A DNA stretch of 64,000 bases from Gnetum montanum (taxonomy: Eukaryota > Streptophyta > Gnetopsida > Gnetales > Gnetaceae), in the NCBI GenBank assembly GCA_015680685.1, contig MNCI01014239.1:96884-160883 (forward strand). Direction: 5' to 3'. Position numbers and translations under genes: made by a program. Below are positions 1 through 11,701 of this stretch, piece by piece; the stretch's first letter is position 1; each line of letters opens with the position of its first letter. The notes under the pieces are model-generated. The model was not told the DNA's origin. It did not search any database and saw only the letters and a program-made list of their open reading frames with translations.

Positions 1-1489
1 TTTTGCTACCTGATCTATCAGTCTTTGTATTTGATAAGCTCTTACTTTGGATAGTGTCCCTTCGGCATAAACCCCAAGAGTTCTTCTAGTTTCAGTTTTG
101 AGCCCATGTATGATGTGCTGGAGTTGTTCCCTCTAAGAATAACCATCTTCAAGGCATTGGTGTAAGAGAGAATAATATCTACCCGTGATGGCATGATTCA
201 TGTGTTCCCTATTTCCAACCTTGGATTTGCCTTCTTAGATTAGACACTCTAGAGTATGTTTAGTATTTGTCATTAAATAGTTCCAGTATGGTACTCCATC
301 TATGAATAGATTCTGGTTCTAAGAATTGGTACTAGCTTTCAACCTCCTTGATGAGTATCCTATGGAAGAGTTTGAGTTTTTTCTAATCATTTTTAATGTT
401 CTGCAAGGCACAAGAATTTTTACAAGCTTATAGATGTTTTTGTGGATCAGAGTTATATTCTCCCTCAAATATTGGGATATTATTTATGTCTAAGTGCTTA
501 ATCCAACTATCTTTCAAATGCCTAGATGGAATGTTAACTACCTTTGTAATGTTAAGCATGCTTCAAGTTTCGAACAGAGGCTCATCATCATCATTATTTT
601 GTTGTTACCAATTATGTCCTCTATTACCCCTTAATTCATTACAAGCTTGGTGATTAGTATTATTGTCCTGTTGAGCACCTCCATCATGGTTTTTCTTTCT
701 TTAGAATCTTTTATAATCAAAAGAAGAGGAAGAAGAGGATGCAGATGAAGAGGATGTAGATGGAGGAGGACTACCATCATCATGGTGTCTGCCAACTCCC
801 CTTCGGTTTTCACAACCATGTTCATCATATTTCTTTATATCTCGATGCTTTCCCAAGCTCCTATGTGACTAATAGTTTTTCCTAAACCTAGAATGTTGAT
901 AGTAGAATGTAGATTCAAGTTCACACCCCCATCATCAGTAACCAAGGATGGAGACTGAGAGCCCTCAAAGGGAGGATCCTTGTTGTCTTAGTTTAGTAAG
1001 AATAAGGGATTGGTGAAGTGTTTCCCCTTCACAACCTCATGATGCTTCTTTTAATGTCAATCTCTCCTGCATTATGTCAGTGGGATAGTAGTCCCAATAG
1101 TTGTAGTCATGCACAGTGTATTCCTCTTGAAGATCTTGGATGCCTAACTTTTTAAGAGTTTGAAGTAGCATCATAGGCATAAATCAATCAACAAGCATCA
1201 TAGTGTTTCCCTCCATATCACAACATTCCAGTTTCTCATCTTGATGTAGGATGAAGGTGAAGTCAAGCATGTACTCATCTAGGTGAGTATATACCACCTT
1301 GCACCATTGTGAAATCAGTGGTTTAACATCTTCATGCATGCAAGAAGAAGAAGAAATTTTGAAAACAAATAAAATATCAGTGTGCTTTTGTAATTGTATG
1401 TTTTTTAAGAGTAATGTTGACCTTGGGTTCATCCAATGATGTTAATAATACTCATTAATCCTAGATACCACATTTCTTAAAAAACAGAA
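1..1489 (-). pseudogene. E1 gag remnant (Ty3/Gypsy, runs off left end)
   Basis: Decayed gag of a Ty3 element reading right to left. The N-terminal stretch near 1430-1184 contains VVYTHLDEYMLDFTFILH, matching the gag start of E3, E4 and E5 elsewhere in the window. Near 560-400 the piece MLNITKVV, then RHLKDSWIKHLDINN, matches the start of the retrotransposon gag domain. Several frameshifts and stops break it, so no product is expected. A low-complexity Ser/Pro/His-rich segment lies at about 700-790. The C-terminal half lies beyond position 1. Homology with E3-E5 gag is seen directly; the element's autonomy cannot be judged. Confidence 0.75.
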
Positions 1490-1507
1490 TCCCCAACAAT
1501 GGTGCCA
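1490..1507 (-). other. Primer binding site of E1 (tRNA-Asp type)
   Basis: The minus strand reads TGGCACCATTGTTGGGGA one base after the LTR end. It is a degraded match to the complement of the plant tRNA-Asp 3' end (TGGCGCCGTTGCCGGGGA). It fixes the element's orientation and the LTR edge. Confidence 0.7.
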
Positions 1508-1508
1508 A

Positions 1509-2533
1509 TGATGAGCAATCAAGGTACCCCTATGCCCAACCATACAAGTCATAAAGCATTCACATGTGATTTGATTGAATTCTGCAAACTCTATAGATTC
1601 TAGTACATTAGTCTCCTAGGAAGTAAAACTTTCCGTAAGGTCATTTGTTGTTTTCCAAATTATACTTTTGATACACATGGTATGGGTAAGTCTAATTGAT
1701 GCATATGATTTTTATTATTTTTTGTTTTATGTTCTTTGGTACTTAAAGTAGAGAGATGAAGTAATTTAAAAACTAATTTAGCTTAACTAATTAACTATTC
1801 TCGAACTAATCCGTACATAAGCATCTAGTCCTACTTTTCATACATGTCCTAAACCCATGTATCCATTGTTAGGTTACCAAGTGTTACACTACTAGACGTA
1901 CCAAGCAATAATGCTACTAAGATTACCAAGTGAATACATGTTTATACTCAAAGTGGTCATACTTATGTGCTTAATCTATTTAGCTTAAATAATTAACTAA
2001 TTGCTTAAGGTCTAATTTAGCTTACTTTATCTTAATTAATTACATATTTAATGAAAATAATGAATGCATGAATAAATCATTAATCTATTCTAAGTGCTTT
2101 AATATTTGATCAAAAGGCTCATCTTTATTGTTGTACACGTTGGTGTGGTTCAAGTACAATGGTGCTCAAATAAATATCTATACAATTTCTGACTCTTGCT
2201 GTGGGCACTTAGAGAAATATTCTAACTTTCAAATGGATAAATTGCAAGATCTCTACTAATACTATGACTTCTATCCTCATAAACATGGTTGGGAGCTCGT
2301 ATTTATAGTTTTTGCTATAGTACTACGTCAACAAGGCCTTGTAGACATAGCAAACTCTACATCGACATGACCCCATCAATAGGGCAACACCATGTAAATA
2401 AGGCCCCATTGATAGGGGCTCATCAACAAGGCCACATCAATGGAGGCGCATTGATATGACACTTTGATGCTCATTAGTAAGACAATAAGATCCCTTCAAT
2501 TTTTACCATAGCATCTACTTCATGATTTTATCA
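1509..2533 (-). repeat. LTR of E1
   Basis: The left edge is exact: reverse of TGATGAG next to the primer site, with the last ~40 bp matching the LTR ends of E2-E5 and F. The right edge is uncertain; I place it at the TCA near 2533, where alignment with the E2 LTR stops. A TATAAATA box lies on the minus strand at 2300-2307. The promoter region to its right carries a phased repeat (separate entry). Internal sequence of this or a related element seems to lie on both sides. Confidence 0.6.
2361..2455 (-). promoter_or_regulatory. Phased ATCAAT/ATTGAT array in E1 U3
   Basis: Short cores at 2361 (ATCGAC), 2375 (ATCAAT), 2408 (ATTGAT), 2422 (ATCAAC), 2436 (ATCAAT) and 2450 (ATTGAT). Start-to-start spacing is 14 bp except for one gap of 33. 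It occupies the same position upstream of the TATA box as the GATATC arrays of the other elements but uses a different core word. Regulatory function is inference. Confidence 0.45.
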
Positions 2534-3879
2534 AAACTAGAGTATTTCTCCTAAATACCACTCCTCATTTGTTGTTAAAGTGGGCCAAAAAGTAGATGAA
2601 TGAAGTTGGACCTTAACACCTTCTACAGAAAATTCCAAAAATGGACCAAAATTAAGTTCCACAATTACTGTTAACATGATGGATTTTTCCTGAATAGCCT
2701 AAAGGCATTCAGGTGATAGTGTGAGTTTCTATACCTGGACAGGCACTTGTAGAATGTTTACTTATTCTTGAGAATATTTGTCCATGGAAGGAGTTTGTTA
2801 ATGAATACTGAAGGATTTTGCCTCCTATTCTCCTTGTTCTACTTACGAGTTTTGCCTTCTCACTTGTCCTCTTCCAATGCCTCATGGTCTTTTGCTTGTC
2901 AGTCATGGAAGCTTTCCTTGTGCTCCTTTTTTTAGGATCATTTGTAATCAATCAAGGGTTTGTAATTACTAGAGTATTCTCATAAATGAGTAATAGTTTG
3001 GTACCTTACTCATACCCTTACTTGTATCAAGTTCTTAGTTCATTATGATTGCAAAGGTAGAAACCTTTTTAAGAACAACCCCAATATTACTTTTTCTATG
3101 ACATAAAATGAGTGGTATGATTAATTAGGAGTCTTGTTAAATTTGTTTTAGGACTTAACATGAGTGATTTACTTTAAAACTTCTTAATATGTTCCCTTAA
3201 ACTTCCCCTTATAATACCTTCTATTTGTTAGCAATTTTAAAAAAATTGACTTAGATTTTCTTCACTAGCACCCACCCCCAACAACTAAGATGAGCACTCT
3301 AGGATCACGTACATTTGAAAATCACAAAAATAAAAGCAATAATATGCAAGTTATGGGCACAAGAAGATGGGGTGTTAGAGTGCTTAGTTGCAGAGAAAAA
3401 CCAACAACTCTTCTCTTATGAAAATAAAAAATGAAACTTTTTTCTAACTCCCCAATACTATATAAAATATTTATAAGTGCAATATCATAAATATGCCATA
3501 ATAAATGTGACATTGTAGGTGTCTGTAATATCATATGTACAATACCACCTTCAAAAAAATCAAATTTTCTTAAGGTTTTTCAAGGAAAAATTGAGTTCCA
3601 TCGAATGAATGGAAGATATGCATCATGTTGAAAGGGTTCTAAAATGGAGATGATGCTTTAGGTATGAAAGATAAGCATTGAAAGTCTATGATTAAGGAAT
3701 CTTGCACTACAAAAGTATATGAGGTGTTGATGAAATAAATAAGATAAACAATGGTTTTGTGTCATTAGAATGAATAGTGCAAACGATATGGGAAGTATTT
3801 ATTATCATTTATCAAAATTGGAAGGCATAAGATGATGTGGAATTGCTTGGCAAGTATAAGATAAAACAGTTATACAAGT
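2534..3879. other. No gene recognised; AT-rich decayed repeat
   Basis: Apart from a minus-strand open stretch of 80 codons at 2709-2951 with no recognisable motif, I see nothing codable. The sequence is probably the left part of the minus-strand Ty3 3' non-coding region identified further right, but I cannot align it confidently. Confidence 0.4.
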
Positions 3880-5060
3880 GGGTCCATCCCAAAGTAGGCT
3901 TCAACCATTAATACCCTTGTATAACCATGCCTAATAGTGTCCTTAGGCACTTAAGGACTTGAATGTAATGTGTGCATGTTTAGCAAGACACACATGTTAG
4001 TACCACCAAGTTGGAAAAATAACTCTATACTATATAAAATCATAAGTTATGATTATTCAAACAATCAAATGAAATGGGCTTAGAAGGGATTTCAAAAATT
4101 GGGTCATGAGGTGTCTTACCATAGGCATAATGAATACCTATGTTTTATGAGTGGTTAAAGTAATCATTAGCCTTTCTATCTAAGATTCAAACCATGTTTA
4201 AACCACATTCTAGTGACATCACATCATTTCATCTCTTGGAATTACAATCATAAGACTATCAATGTTACAAGGTGTATTGTCACTTGGTGTATTATCCAAG
4301 GAAGGAGTTTTATTCAAGGCACTTTATTTTTATTTTTACGTTTCTGAGAAGCCGCCTACCTTTAGGCATGGGTAACATGTCTTTCTAATGGAACCTCTAG
4401 AAATTTATTCTATGTTCTTTTATTTTTTTATCTATCTCAATCCTTTAAGGTAGCACTTATTTAACTCTTGCTCCCATTTTTCCTTAGATCTACAAGGATA
4501 TAATACAACCTTAGTAATATGATAGAATTCACAATAATAATCCAAAAAGAGTTCATAAGTCCCCTTGATGTCACACCCTTTTCATTCCCACTTAGTTCTT
4601 CACTTTTTGATCTAAGCATAATGATCACAAGTTTATTGTTAGTTTGATGATGGAAAGAATATCATTATGGCCATGGTAAGAACCTCTTATTATTGGAATG
4701 AATGGATGGAAGGTGTGGTCTCACTGTATAAATAATTAGTACCTTATGATTTGATAACATAGTGAAATCTTCATAGCATTGGGCTACATCTTGTTCTTAT
4801 TATAAGATGTCTTATTAGTAGTGAAAATTATGTACAAAGGGTTTGAAAAACCAAGTATAAAAAAATGGAAAAGATGGTAAAAACTTGTGAAAAGGTGTAA
4901 AGAAAGAAAATTGTTAAAGAATATGAAAAATTGAAGAACTAGAAAAGTATAAAAGAATAAGAAAATTTCAAAGAATGTAAAAAATGAAAAGAATTGTAAA
5001 ATAAAAAAAGCAACATCACTCATTAATTCTAAAATCAAAGTAAAGTATCTCCCCCACAAC
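3880..5060 (-). mobile_element. Ty3 3' non-coding region remnant
   Basis: Three landmarks of the region downstream of pol in E3-E5 recur in the same order on the minus strand: a long T-rich run (4784-5059), the GTGACATCAAGGGGAC block near 4565-4590, and CCTACTTTGGGATGGACCCA near 3882-3903. It is more diverged than E3-E5. The poly-Phe/Leu open frame at 4784-5059 is just the T-rich run and is not a gene. The coding part of this element is missing. Confidence 0.5.
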
Positions 5061-5160
5061 TAGACTCATGGGTGAGTGTTCTGAAAATGCTCCCTAGATC
5101 TCCTAGATTAAATACCTTAGGTGGTTCTTCCACCATCCTTATGGATTTAATTATTCTAGC

Positions 5161-5257
5161 TTAGATAATATTACTTTCCCTTGCCTTCAGGAGTAGCGTT
5201 AGATTAGAAACCCATCATACACCTCACTCTAGACCAAACCATCCATGACAAAGCTAA
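5161..5257 (+). repeat. Fragment of F-type LTR
   Basis: About 97 bp match the part of the F LTR at 26,353-26,450 and 34,146-34,247 (landmarks CATCATACACCTCACT and CCATGACAAAG). It stops abruptly at the start of unit U, so U's left edge cuts into an older F-type LTR. Confidence 0.65.
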
Positions 5258-7440
5258 TACTTGGGACATTACAACAATAATATTGATACCAAGTGAAGGA
5301 ATTGTAGGTAAAAGAAGAATTACTTAGTTATCTTGACATTATAATGAATCAGCTAATAAAACGTGTATTTTTGGAAAGCTTAGGAATTTCTCTACAATTT
5401 GGAGAAAGAAAGTACTACAAAAGATATCCAAAAGCTGAAATTATGTCATATTTTTTCCAATCTATTAAAAATCTTAGTGATTCTAGTAGTGCAAATTTGA
5501 GAGTTGATAACTTTGAGAGATGAGGGAGAAATGATCTAATCATTGGCTATTATTTGTTTTGGTAAAATTTCAAGACTAAAAAAATATGCGAAATTAAAGA
5601 GTGGATTTCTCCCAAATTGTGATAGATATTGAGATAAAACTTCAGTCGAAGGCAGCCACCTGTTCTACCTTTCAAATAAATCATAGAATCATCAATGTAA
5701 TGCACAAAAGGATTTGAGTTTCACCATCAATTCCTCAATCTCTTCAAAAATATGTTAAGGCTTTGTAACCGTCTGACAAATCCTTTGTGATTTCCTAGAT
5801 GTACTCAAGATTTCTAGTTTCTAGTTTCCAAATGGTTTGGATACTTTTTTTAATCTATAAATGTTATCATAAACTTAATAGGAAAATTGTGATTTCCAAA
5901 AGTTAAGTTTTATATTCAAATTTGAATTATGTTTGATTGATCTTAAGGGATTTCATAGGAACTATTACTTGGATTGATCTTAATGTGTTTATTTTTGAAG
6001 TCATAAGATCTGAGTTCTAGCCTAAACACAACCACTTGAAAATTGTTAAACTTTGCCATGCTCAATAAAGTGTTGACTTCTCCAACTGGCTAGGTTATCC
6101 TAATTTTATTGGGATGTCCCTATTCATTCAAATTTCCTGTTGCTATTTTCTCTTATATGCTGTTGGAGGAAAATTCAAATTCAAATCGCCTAATCAAGCT
6201 TTGTTAGCATTTAGCAATGGCCGCGGTGATAAAGTTGCTCTTAAGACAAAAGAAGGATCCTTGCTATGGTGTAACATTGACAATTTTTAATGAATGGCGT
6301 AGGATTTCAAATTGGACATGAAATTTTCAGGAAAAACTGTTGGGTCCCAACCTAGGGTTTCTAATTGGACATGAAAATTTCCGGGCAAAACAGTTGCCCT
6401 CTCAACTGTTTGCATGGGGCACGGAATCTGAAAATCTCTCATGAATTCCTCGGCAATTTCTGTGTATGCTCTTCATGCCATTAACATAAAGTATACTTCT
6501 GCACATGATTTAAAATATTCTTGAAAACATTCTTGTATATATCTGAAGCATAGTTTTCTAAGTCGATGATAAATTACCGATTTAACCGATTAGTGGTAAA
6601 AAATTTTGTGGTTGACACAAGTTTTATAATAAATCTTATTTTTAGACAGAAGTCAATAAATTTAGTAATATTTTTGCGACTTTTAAATATAAAAGGCCTG
6701 ACTTGCTGATTTATCCCGATTCATGAAACATGTAAACTTTTAAAGATAACTGGCCCCACTTGTCGATTTATCAGGAAATTGTATAATGTCAACAGGAAAT
6801 TGTATAATGTCAACGATATGTATACATGCCTTGTCCAACGCAAAAAGAGGATGCTGGTTATTGAATTCATTAGAAAGTGCTGGTTACTGAAGTTGCTAAA
6901 AAAGGTTGCAAGGGTGCCGGTGTGGTGTTTGTCTGTTAGGTAAAAGGACCTCGATCTTGGGAGCAGTTAAAAAGAAATTAGGCTTTCCATCGAGTTAGAA
7001 AACGAAAATTAAGCATATCAGCTACCTTGAGAGGGAATCCAAATCACCGGTAAATGTTTTTTTTACAGGATGATGTTTTAGAAATCATTGATAAAATCTT
7101 TCATCATCATTCATGGATCTACCACGCTTCGGGCATACCGCTCTGGGTGAAAGGTTCCTATGGTTTTCATGATTTATCGGCTTAAGCGTGTGAGAAAGTC
7201 CTCTCTGTGAAATCTCCCCAAAGCCCATTATGAGGCCATCTTTATATTCCAAATCTGTCTCCCTTAATCTGTGTTCATCACGCGTTGCATAAATTCAAAC
7301 TATCTGTAACTATCAAAATGAACAGAATTGATCTTTGCACTAGCTTGGCGGACATGTTCTATTTATGGACGGATTCGTCGCACGGAGTACTGGAGTTTGG
7401 CAGATTGCAATAAGATTGCTCTAGGCGCACCTCTCCAAAA
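5256..7440. repeat. U copy 1, 5' non-coding segment
   Basis: Closely similar to 34,611-36,604, then to 39,490-39,600. It holds a perfect tandem pair of about 21 bp (AGGAAATTGTATAATGTCAAC) near 6774-6815 that is single in copy 2. Sequence at 7126-7262 is found only in this copy. A short frame beginning at ATG 7319 (MNRIDLCTSLADMFYLW) is shared with copy 2 but is not recognisable. No primer site was found in front of gag, so this is not a normal 5' LTR plus leader. Confidence 0.5.
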
Positions 7441-7802
7441 TTTACGCATAACACAGGTAGTTTCCCAACCTTTTTTATTTTTCTTTTATGTATTTTTTTT
7501 AAATTATCATTTTTTTATTATTCTTTCTTGTTGATTTGCATTTTCTATTTTTGCTTTTGCCGCCCTATTTTTAGTTTTATTGCTCTAATTTATATTTTAG
7601 CAATCCTTTTTTAATTTTTTTTCTAAATTTTAATTTGAGGTGATTTAAATCATTTTACTTTCAATTTACTTTTCTAAAATTTTAAAATTTGAATTTTACT
7701 TTTAAAAACAATAACAAAAAAATATAAAAAATATATAGTATCACATGTTTTTCCATTTTCTTTAATTTTCACAGTTTATTAGCATTCTACATTTCATGTT
7801 TT
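7441..7802. other. T-rich leader before U gag
   Basis: A homopolymer-rich stretch immediately upstream of the gag ATG, also present in copy 2 at 39,670-39,910. No coding potential. Confidence 0.5.
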
Positions 7803-8735
7803 ATGAGTGACTCTTTTTACCAAACATCTCAACTAAGAGCTCATACTCCTACCCCTGGTCAACCAGTTCATCAATTTACTTTGAGAAAACAACGAGCTTC
7901 ACTTTTTCCAAGTTCAATTCTTAAAAAACCTCGGACTAAGATGGCAGCCCATCAACCTTCGGCTCCCTTAGTAAAAAACCTTTTTAACTTTCATAACTAC
8001 CATGACATACTGAAATCCCTTCAGAATATGAATTTGTTCTTTGATACTACAACCCCTACGAATGATGCCCGCCAACACATACAATGTTTTGAAATCTTAC
8101 TAGGGATCCACAACATTGTACATAATGATGTGGCATGCAAGGTGTTTGTAACAACATTTAGGATCAAAGCAACCCAATGGTTCTTAATGCTTCTTGAGGT
8201 CTCTATTAACATATGGCAAGAATTCAAAACTAAGTTTTTGAATCAGTTTGACAAATTCACAAGCCCTGCTATCGCATCAAGCAACTTTACCACCCTAAGA
8301 AAGCTACATGGGGAAAATTTTAAGGATTATAACCTTAAATTCCTTCATCAACTTGCCCATGTGCTAAATGAGATGCAACCACAATCAGATGGTATCCTCA
8401 ACTTCTATCTCTCTACCATCGATCCATTCTTCACTTATACCATCAAATCTAATCCCAACATAACAGAAATACAAGGTGCAATCTCAAAAGCTATGGAATT
8501 AGAGTAAATAACCCTTATGAACAGTATCCAAACCCAATTTGGGATGATGAGTGTTAGTAACCCTATGCAATCAAACCCTCTACTCTTACCAACTTTTCAA
8601 ACGTCTAATGTTATGCCTCAAGCTATTTCTCCCTTTCAACCAACTCAACCTTTAAGTAATTACTCTCAAGGCACCATGTCCTCTTCATTCTTACCATCCA
8701 ATAGTGGTTTGAATGATCACCAATCAAAAACCTTG
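7803..8735 (+). pseudogene. U copy 1 gag
   Basis: The longest clean gag frame of this family: 234 codons from ATG 7803 to a stop at 8505, after which the same frame reads on to an N at 8736. The central part has the layout of the plant Ty3 gag domain: DARQHIQCFEILL, then a Trp-Phe-Leu helix (ATQWFLMLLE), then WQEFKTKFLNQF, then the C-terminal helices. In copy 2 the residue at the stop is Lys (AAA), so TAA here is a mutation. The nucleic-acid-binding C-terminus, visible in copy 2, is lost in the assembly defect at 8736-8828. It would have packaged element RNA. Confidence 0.75.
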
Positions 8736-8828
8736 NACATGATAGGGGTTTCCCCATTTTGTTGCCCTTGGGTATTGTCACCATACAATGCCATAAATTG
8801 AGGACAAGTCTTTTCNNNNNNNNNNNNN
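8736..8828. other. Assembly defect: inverted mini-contig between Ns
   Basis: One N at 8736 and 13 Ns at 8816-8828 bracket 79 bp that are the reverse complement of copy 2 positions 41,067-41,144. About 390 bp present in copy 2 are represented here only by this inverted piece. A misoriented small contig is the simplest reading. Confidence 0.8.
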
Positions 8829-9036
8829 CAAACTTAGTGACATTATGAATGCTACACAACAACAAATAAGGAAAAATTCCTATACACCTCCAAACAGAAG
8901 AGTTCCTAGTCAAAACAATGCAAACAACCAATCTGGGTCATCCCAAGTAACTAGCCCACAATGACCAAAACCCCCTTCTATACTTAGAAGAGCATCATCT
9001 CAATAAGAAGCCAAGGATGAACATAAGAATTATGAT

Positions 9037-9735
9037 TTGGTTGAGGATCTAAAAAGAGTTAAAGCTAACATTTCAATGTATGATCTCCTACACTTCAACG
9101 AAATGAAAGAGGTAATTCGGGATATGGTTCATACACCTGAAGCCCAAAAAGAAAAATCCCCAATTCTCGAAAGGCAAGCTCACTTCGCAAAAAGTCCTAA
9201 CACATTATTAGTACAGAACACGAATAATTCCATGTCTAGCAAAAAGGACCACCCCCCTTTCCTAACCATGTTGATTATTTTAGGAAAGAATGTCCATAAC
9301 TATTTAATGGATTTTGGTGCAACTATTAATGTTATGCCTTTTAACGTTTGCAACACCTTAGGAGCACAAATGATACCACAAACAAAAAGTGTAATTCAAC
9401 TCGATGGATCTAATGTACCTATGGTAGGGTTATTACAAGGAGTAAAGGTACAACTTAAGCAATACCCTACATTTACATGTTATACGGATATCCTAGTAGT
9501 TGACATGACACCCACATATGGTGTGCTCTTATCTATGACTTTTGGGGCTAATTTTGGGGGCTTCTTTTGGTCGGATTTCTCAGAATTATTGATCCCTATC
9601 AATGGAAAATATGAATACATGACTAAACCCCGAGAACCCTTCTACAAACAAGTAGTAACAACCTTGGATCAACAAAATCAATCTTTGGAAGATCGAAACG
9701 CTAATCTTTATGTTGGGGTTATTGAGGTTGAGTGA
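9037..9735 (+). pseudogene. U copy 1 protease domain
   Basis: Open frame of 232 codons matching copy 2 at 41,447-42,106. It begins with the pre-protease segment (NISMYDLLHFNEMKEVIRD) and then the retropepsin-like core around residues 85-110 (LMDFGATINVMPFNVC). The catalytic Asp-Ser/Thr-Gly loop is altered to Asp-Phe-Gly here and to Asp-Ser-Asn in copy 2, so neither copy should be active. The true frame starts upstream, in the region lost to the gap. Confidence 0.7.
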
Positions 9736-10073
9736 ATGAACATGTTGAAAATGACTATGTGAGTGGAGCTACAAAAAATCCTATCTCTTATGTAGATCCC
9801 ATCCAATCCTATCAAAGTTCTAGAGAAGGTGAAGAAATCTATGGAGACACCTTGCCTTATCAACAACACAATGGATTTTGTGTAAGTGATCCACCACCTT
9901 TAGGGGAAGACAAAGGTATACATAAAACCCTACCTGTTAAAACATTTGAAGATGTGCTAAATTCTAACGACACATCCATGGAACATTCTCCTAGAAAAGC
10001 TATATTCGATGACCCACCAAGACCTAGATCTATGATTGAAACTTATATTAAAGAAAAACTTTATAGAAAATGA
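9732..10073 (+). pseudogene. U copy 1 linker after protease
   Basis: Frame of 113 codons overlapping the end of the protease frame by four bases. In copy 2 the same residues lie in the protease frame, so an indel has split it here. It contains SYVDPIQ and HSPRKAIFDDP and resembles no domain I can name. It leads directly toward the integrase tail, which makes it the place where RT, RNase H and the integrase core have been removed. Confidence 0.5.
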
Positions 10074-10089
10074 TCAAGCAAGATAAAAG

Positions 10090-10445
10090 TAGGTCTTGAT
10101 TTTCATAATCTTAAGCATCATCAACAAATTGTCAAGAGATGGTTTGATAAAAAATATGCAGCTAAAATTTTCAAGTAGGTGATCTAGTCCTTAAAAAAGA
10201 TAGAGCATCTGGTCAAACTGGCCCTCAAACTAAGTTTTCACCTATGTGATTAAGTTCATTCCAAATTGTAGACATCACTGCCCCAAATGTGTTCAAAACT
10301 GCTGATTTGCAAGGACATAGGTTGAATAAGAATTTTAATGCATTTNACTGATTTGCAAGGACATAGGTTGAATAAGAATTTTAATGCATTTCATTTGAAG
10401 CATTTCTACTTGAGTACCCCATGTGGGCACTTGGTAGGTTCTTAA
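10090..10445 (+). pseudogene. U copy 1 integrase C-terminal domain
   Basis: Reads as a Ty3 integrase C-terminal segment: IVKRWFDKKYAAK, VGDLVLKK, then a PFQIVD...NVFK...DLQGHR beta-barrel-like motif, ending at TAA 10,443-10,445. One stop and a frame change break it. Positions 10,302-10,345 are repeated after a single N at 10,346 (an overlap error). No catalytic Asp or Glu residues of integrase precede it. Confidence 0.6.
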
Positions 10446-11686
10446 TTTGATGTTTTCTTCCCTTTTCTTTGCATTTCATATGTATATAGTTGCATTTTCA
10501 TATTTTTCTTTCATTTTCATTATTTCTTTCTTAGCATATTATTTTGATTATTGTGTTATTCATATGATTTTAATAATCATTTTTCATTTGAGTTACTAGA
10601 CATTGGTTCATCTTAACACCATTGGAAAATAATTTATGTACAATATAATTTACTATTACTCTAATGTTATATTTTAATAATACTATAACTCTTTCCAATT
10701 GATTCCAAGGTTTCAATTTATTTGTTATGTTAGATTATGGAGCATTGGATTTATACAAACTTAGCGTGTTATTATCATGATCATGTGAATGTAGGATATG
10801 TGATGTTGGAAAGTGGTTAGTCATAATTACTAGGTGACCTTGGAAAATTCTATTCTTTCCTCTCATAATCCCAAGCCCTTAGGTATGATGATCCATGGCT
10901 ATCCTATGAACAACAGGGTGAAGTGTGTTCATTTCTACTTGAGACTCCTTAGCCACCTAGGAAACCTGCTATGATGCCACCAATCAAAGGCACATGCACG
11001 AGGGTTGAACTACACCATGGGCAATGTTTCCAAAAGGACCATGCCCTTTGGTAGTGCAGCTAATCAGCTAGACTCGTGTTGGACTTCCTACCTCAAGAAT
11101 GAAGTACACCATGAGCAAAGTTTCCTTAAAATAAAAAATAAAAAATGAGGACCATGTTCATTGGCAGTGTAATAAGTTCTTGAGCGTGATGGGGTTTAGC
11201 AGCAATCCTCACCCTAACCTCCATTTCCCCTTTTAAATTTAAGTTTCCAAAAAAACAACCAAGGAAAAATCTAAAAGTTGTGGCTTACTATGATCTAACA
11301 TGAGCTTTAGCTTGTCCTCCTCATTAAGTTCTGTACAAGTCTCGTGCTCAGAATAGTTTGCATACTCTTATTGTTACCTTGTGAGAATGTTGAGTATGAG
11401 AACTTAAGCATATATATATATATATATATATATAATTACACATATATATCTATACATCTTAGTTAAAATAATAATAAAATATATATTTAGATTTTAATGG
11501 TGTTTTACATGGCTCATGTCAGTGTCTCTTTTGATTATTTAGTTATTTTAATCATGTTTAGATCACTATAATTTACTTTCAAATTTTTATTTCTTTGTTT
11601 TGTAACATTTTTGATTTACCATCTATTGCATTTCTTTTTAAAATTTCATGATTTTTGTTGCTCTTTGCACTTGCATGTAATTTATA
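10446..11686. other. U copy 1, 3' non-coding region
   Basis: AT-rich and without coding capacity; matches 42,810-44,058. Includes a (TA)n run at 11,410-11,434 that is longer than in copy 2. Confidence 0.6.
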
Positions 11687-11701
11687 GTTTGGGGGCTAGG
11701 T
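11687..11701 (+). other. Polypurine tract of U copy 1
   Basis: AGTTTGGGGGCTAGG directly before TGTTGAGG, a typical plus-strand primer followed by an LTR start. Copy 2 has a ~65-bp deletion removing most of this tract and the LTR start (near 44,061). Confidence 0.65.

Noticed and set aside
4784-5059. Phe/Leu-rich 91-codon frame that could pass for a membrane protein
   Set aside because: It is the T-rich run of a retrotransposon 3' non-coding region; similar frames occur at 52,532-52,831 and 61,685-62,014.
7328-7534. 68-codon frame including MNRIDLC-related residues as a gene
   Set aside because: Two frames compete and the tail is a T-rich run; the shared peptide with 39,503 is explained by unit U duplication.
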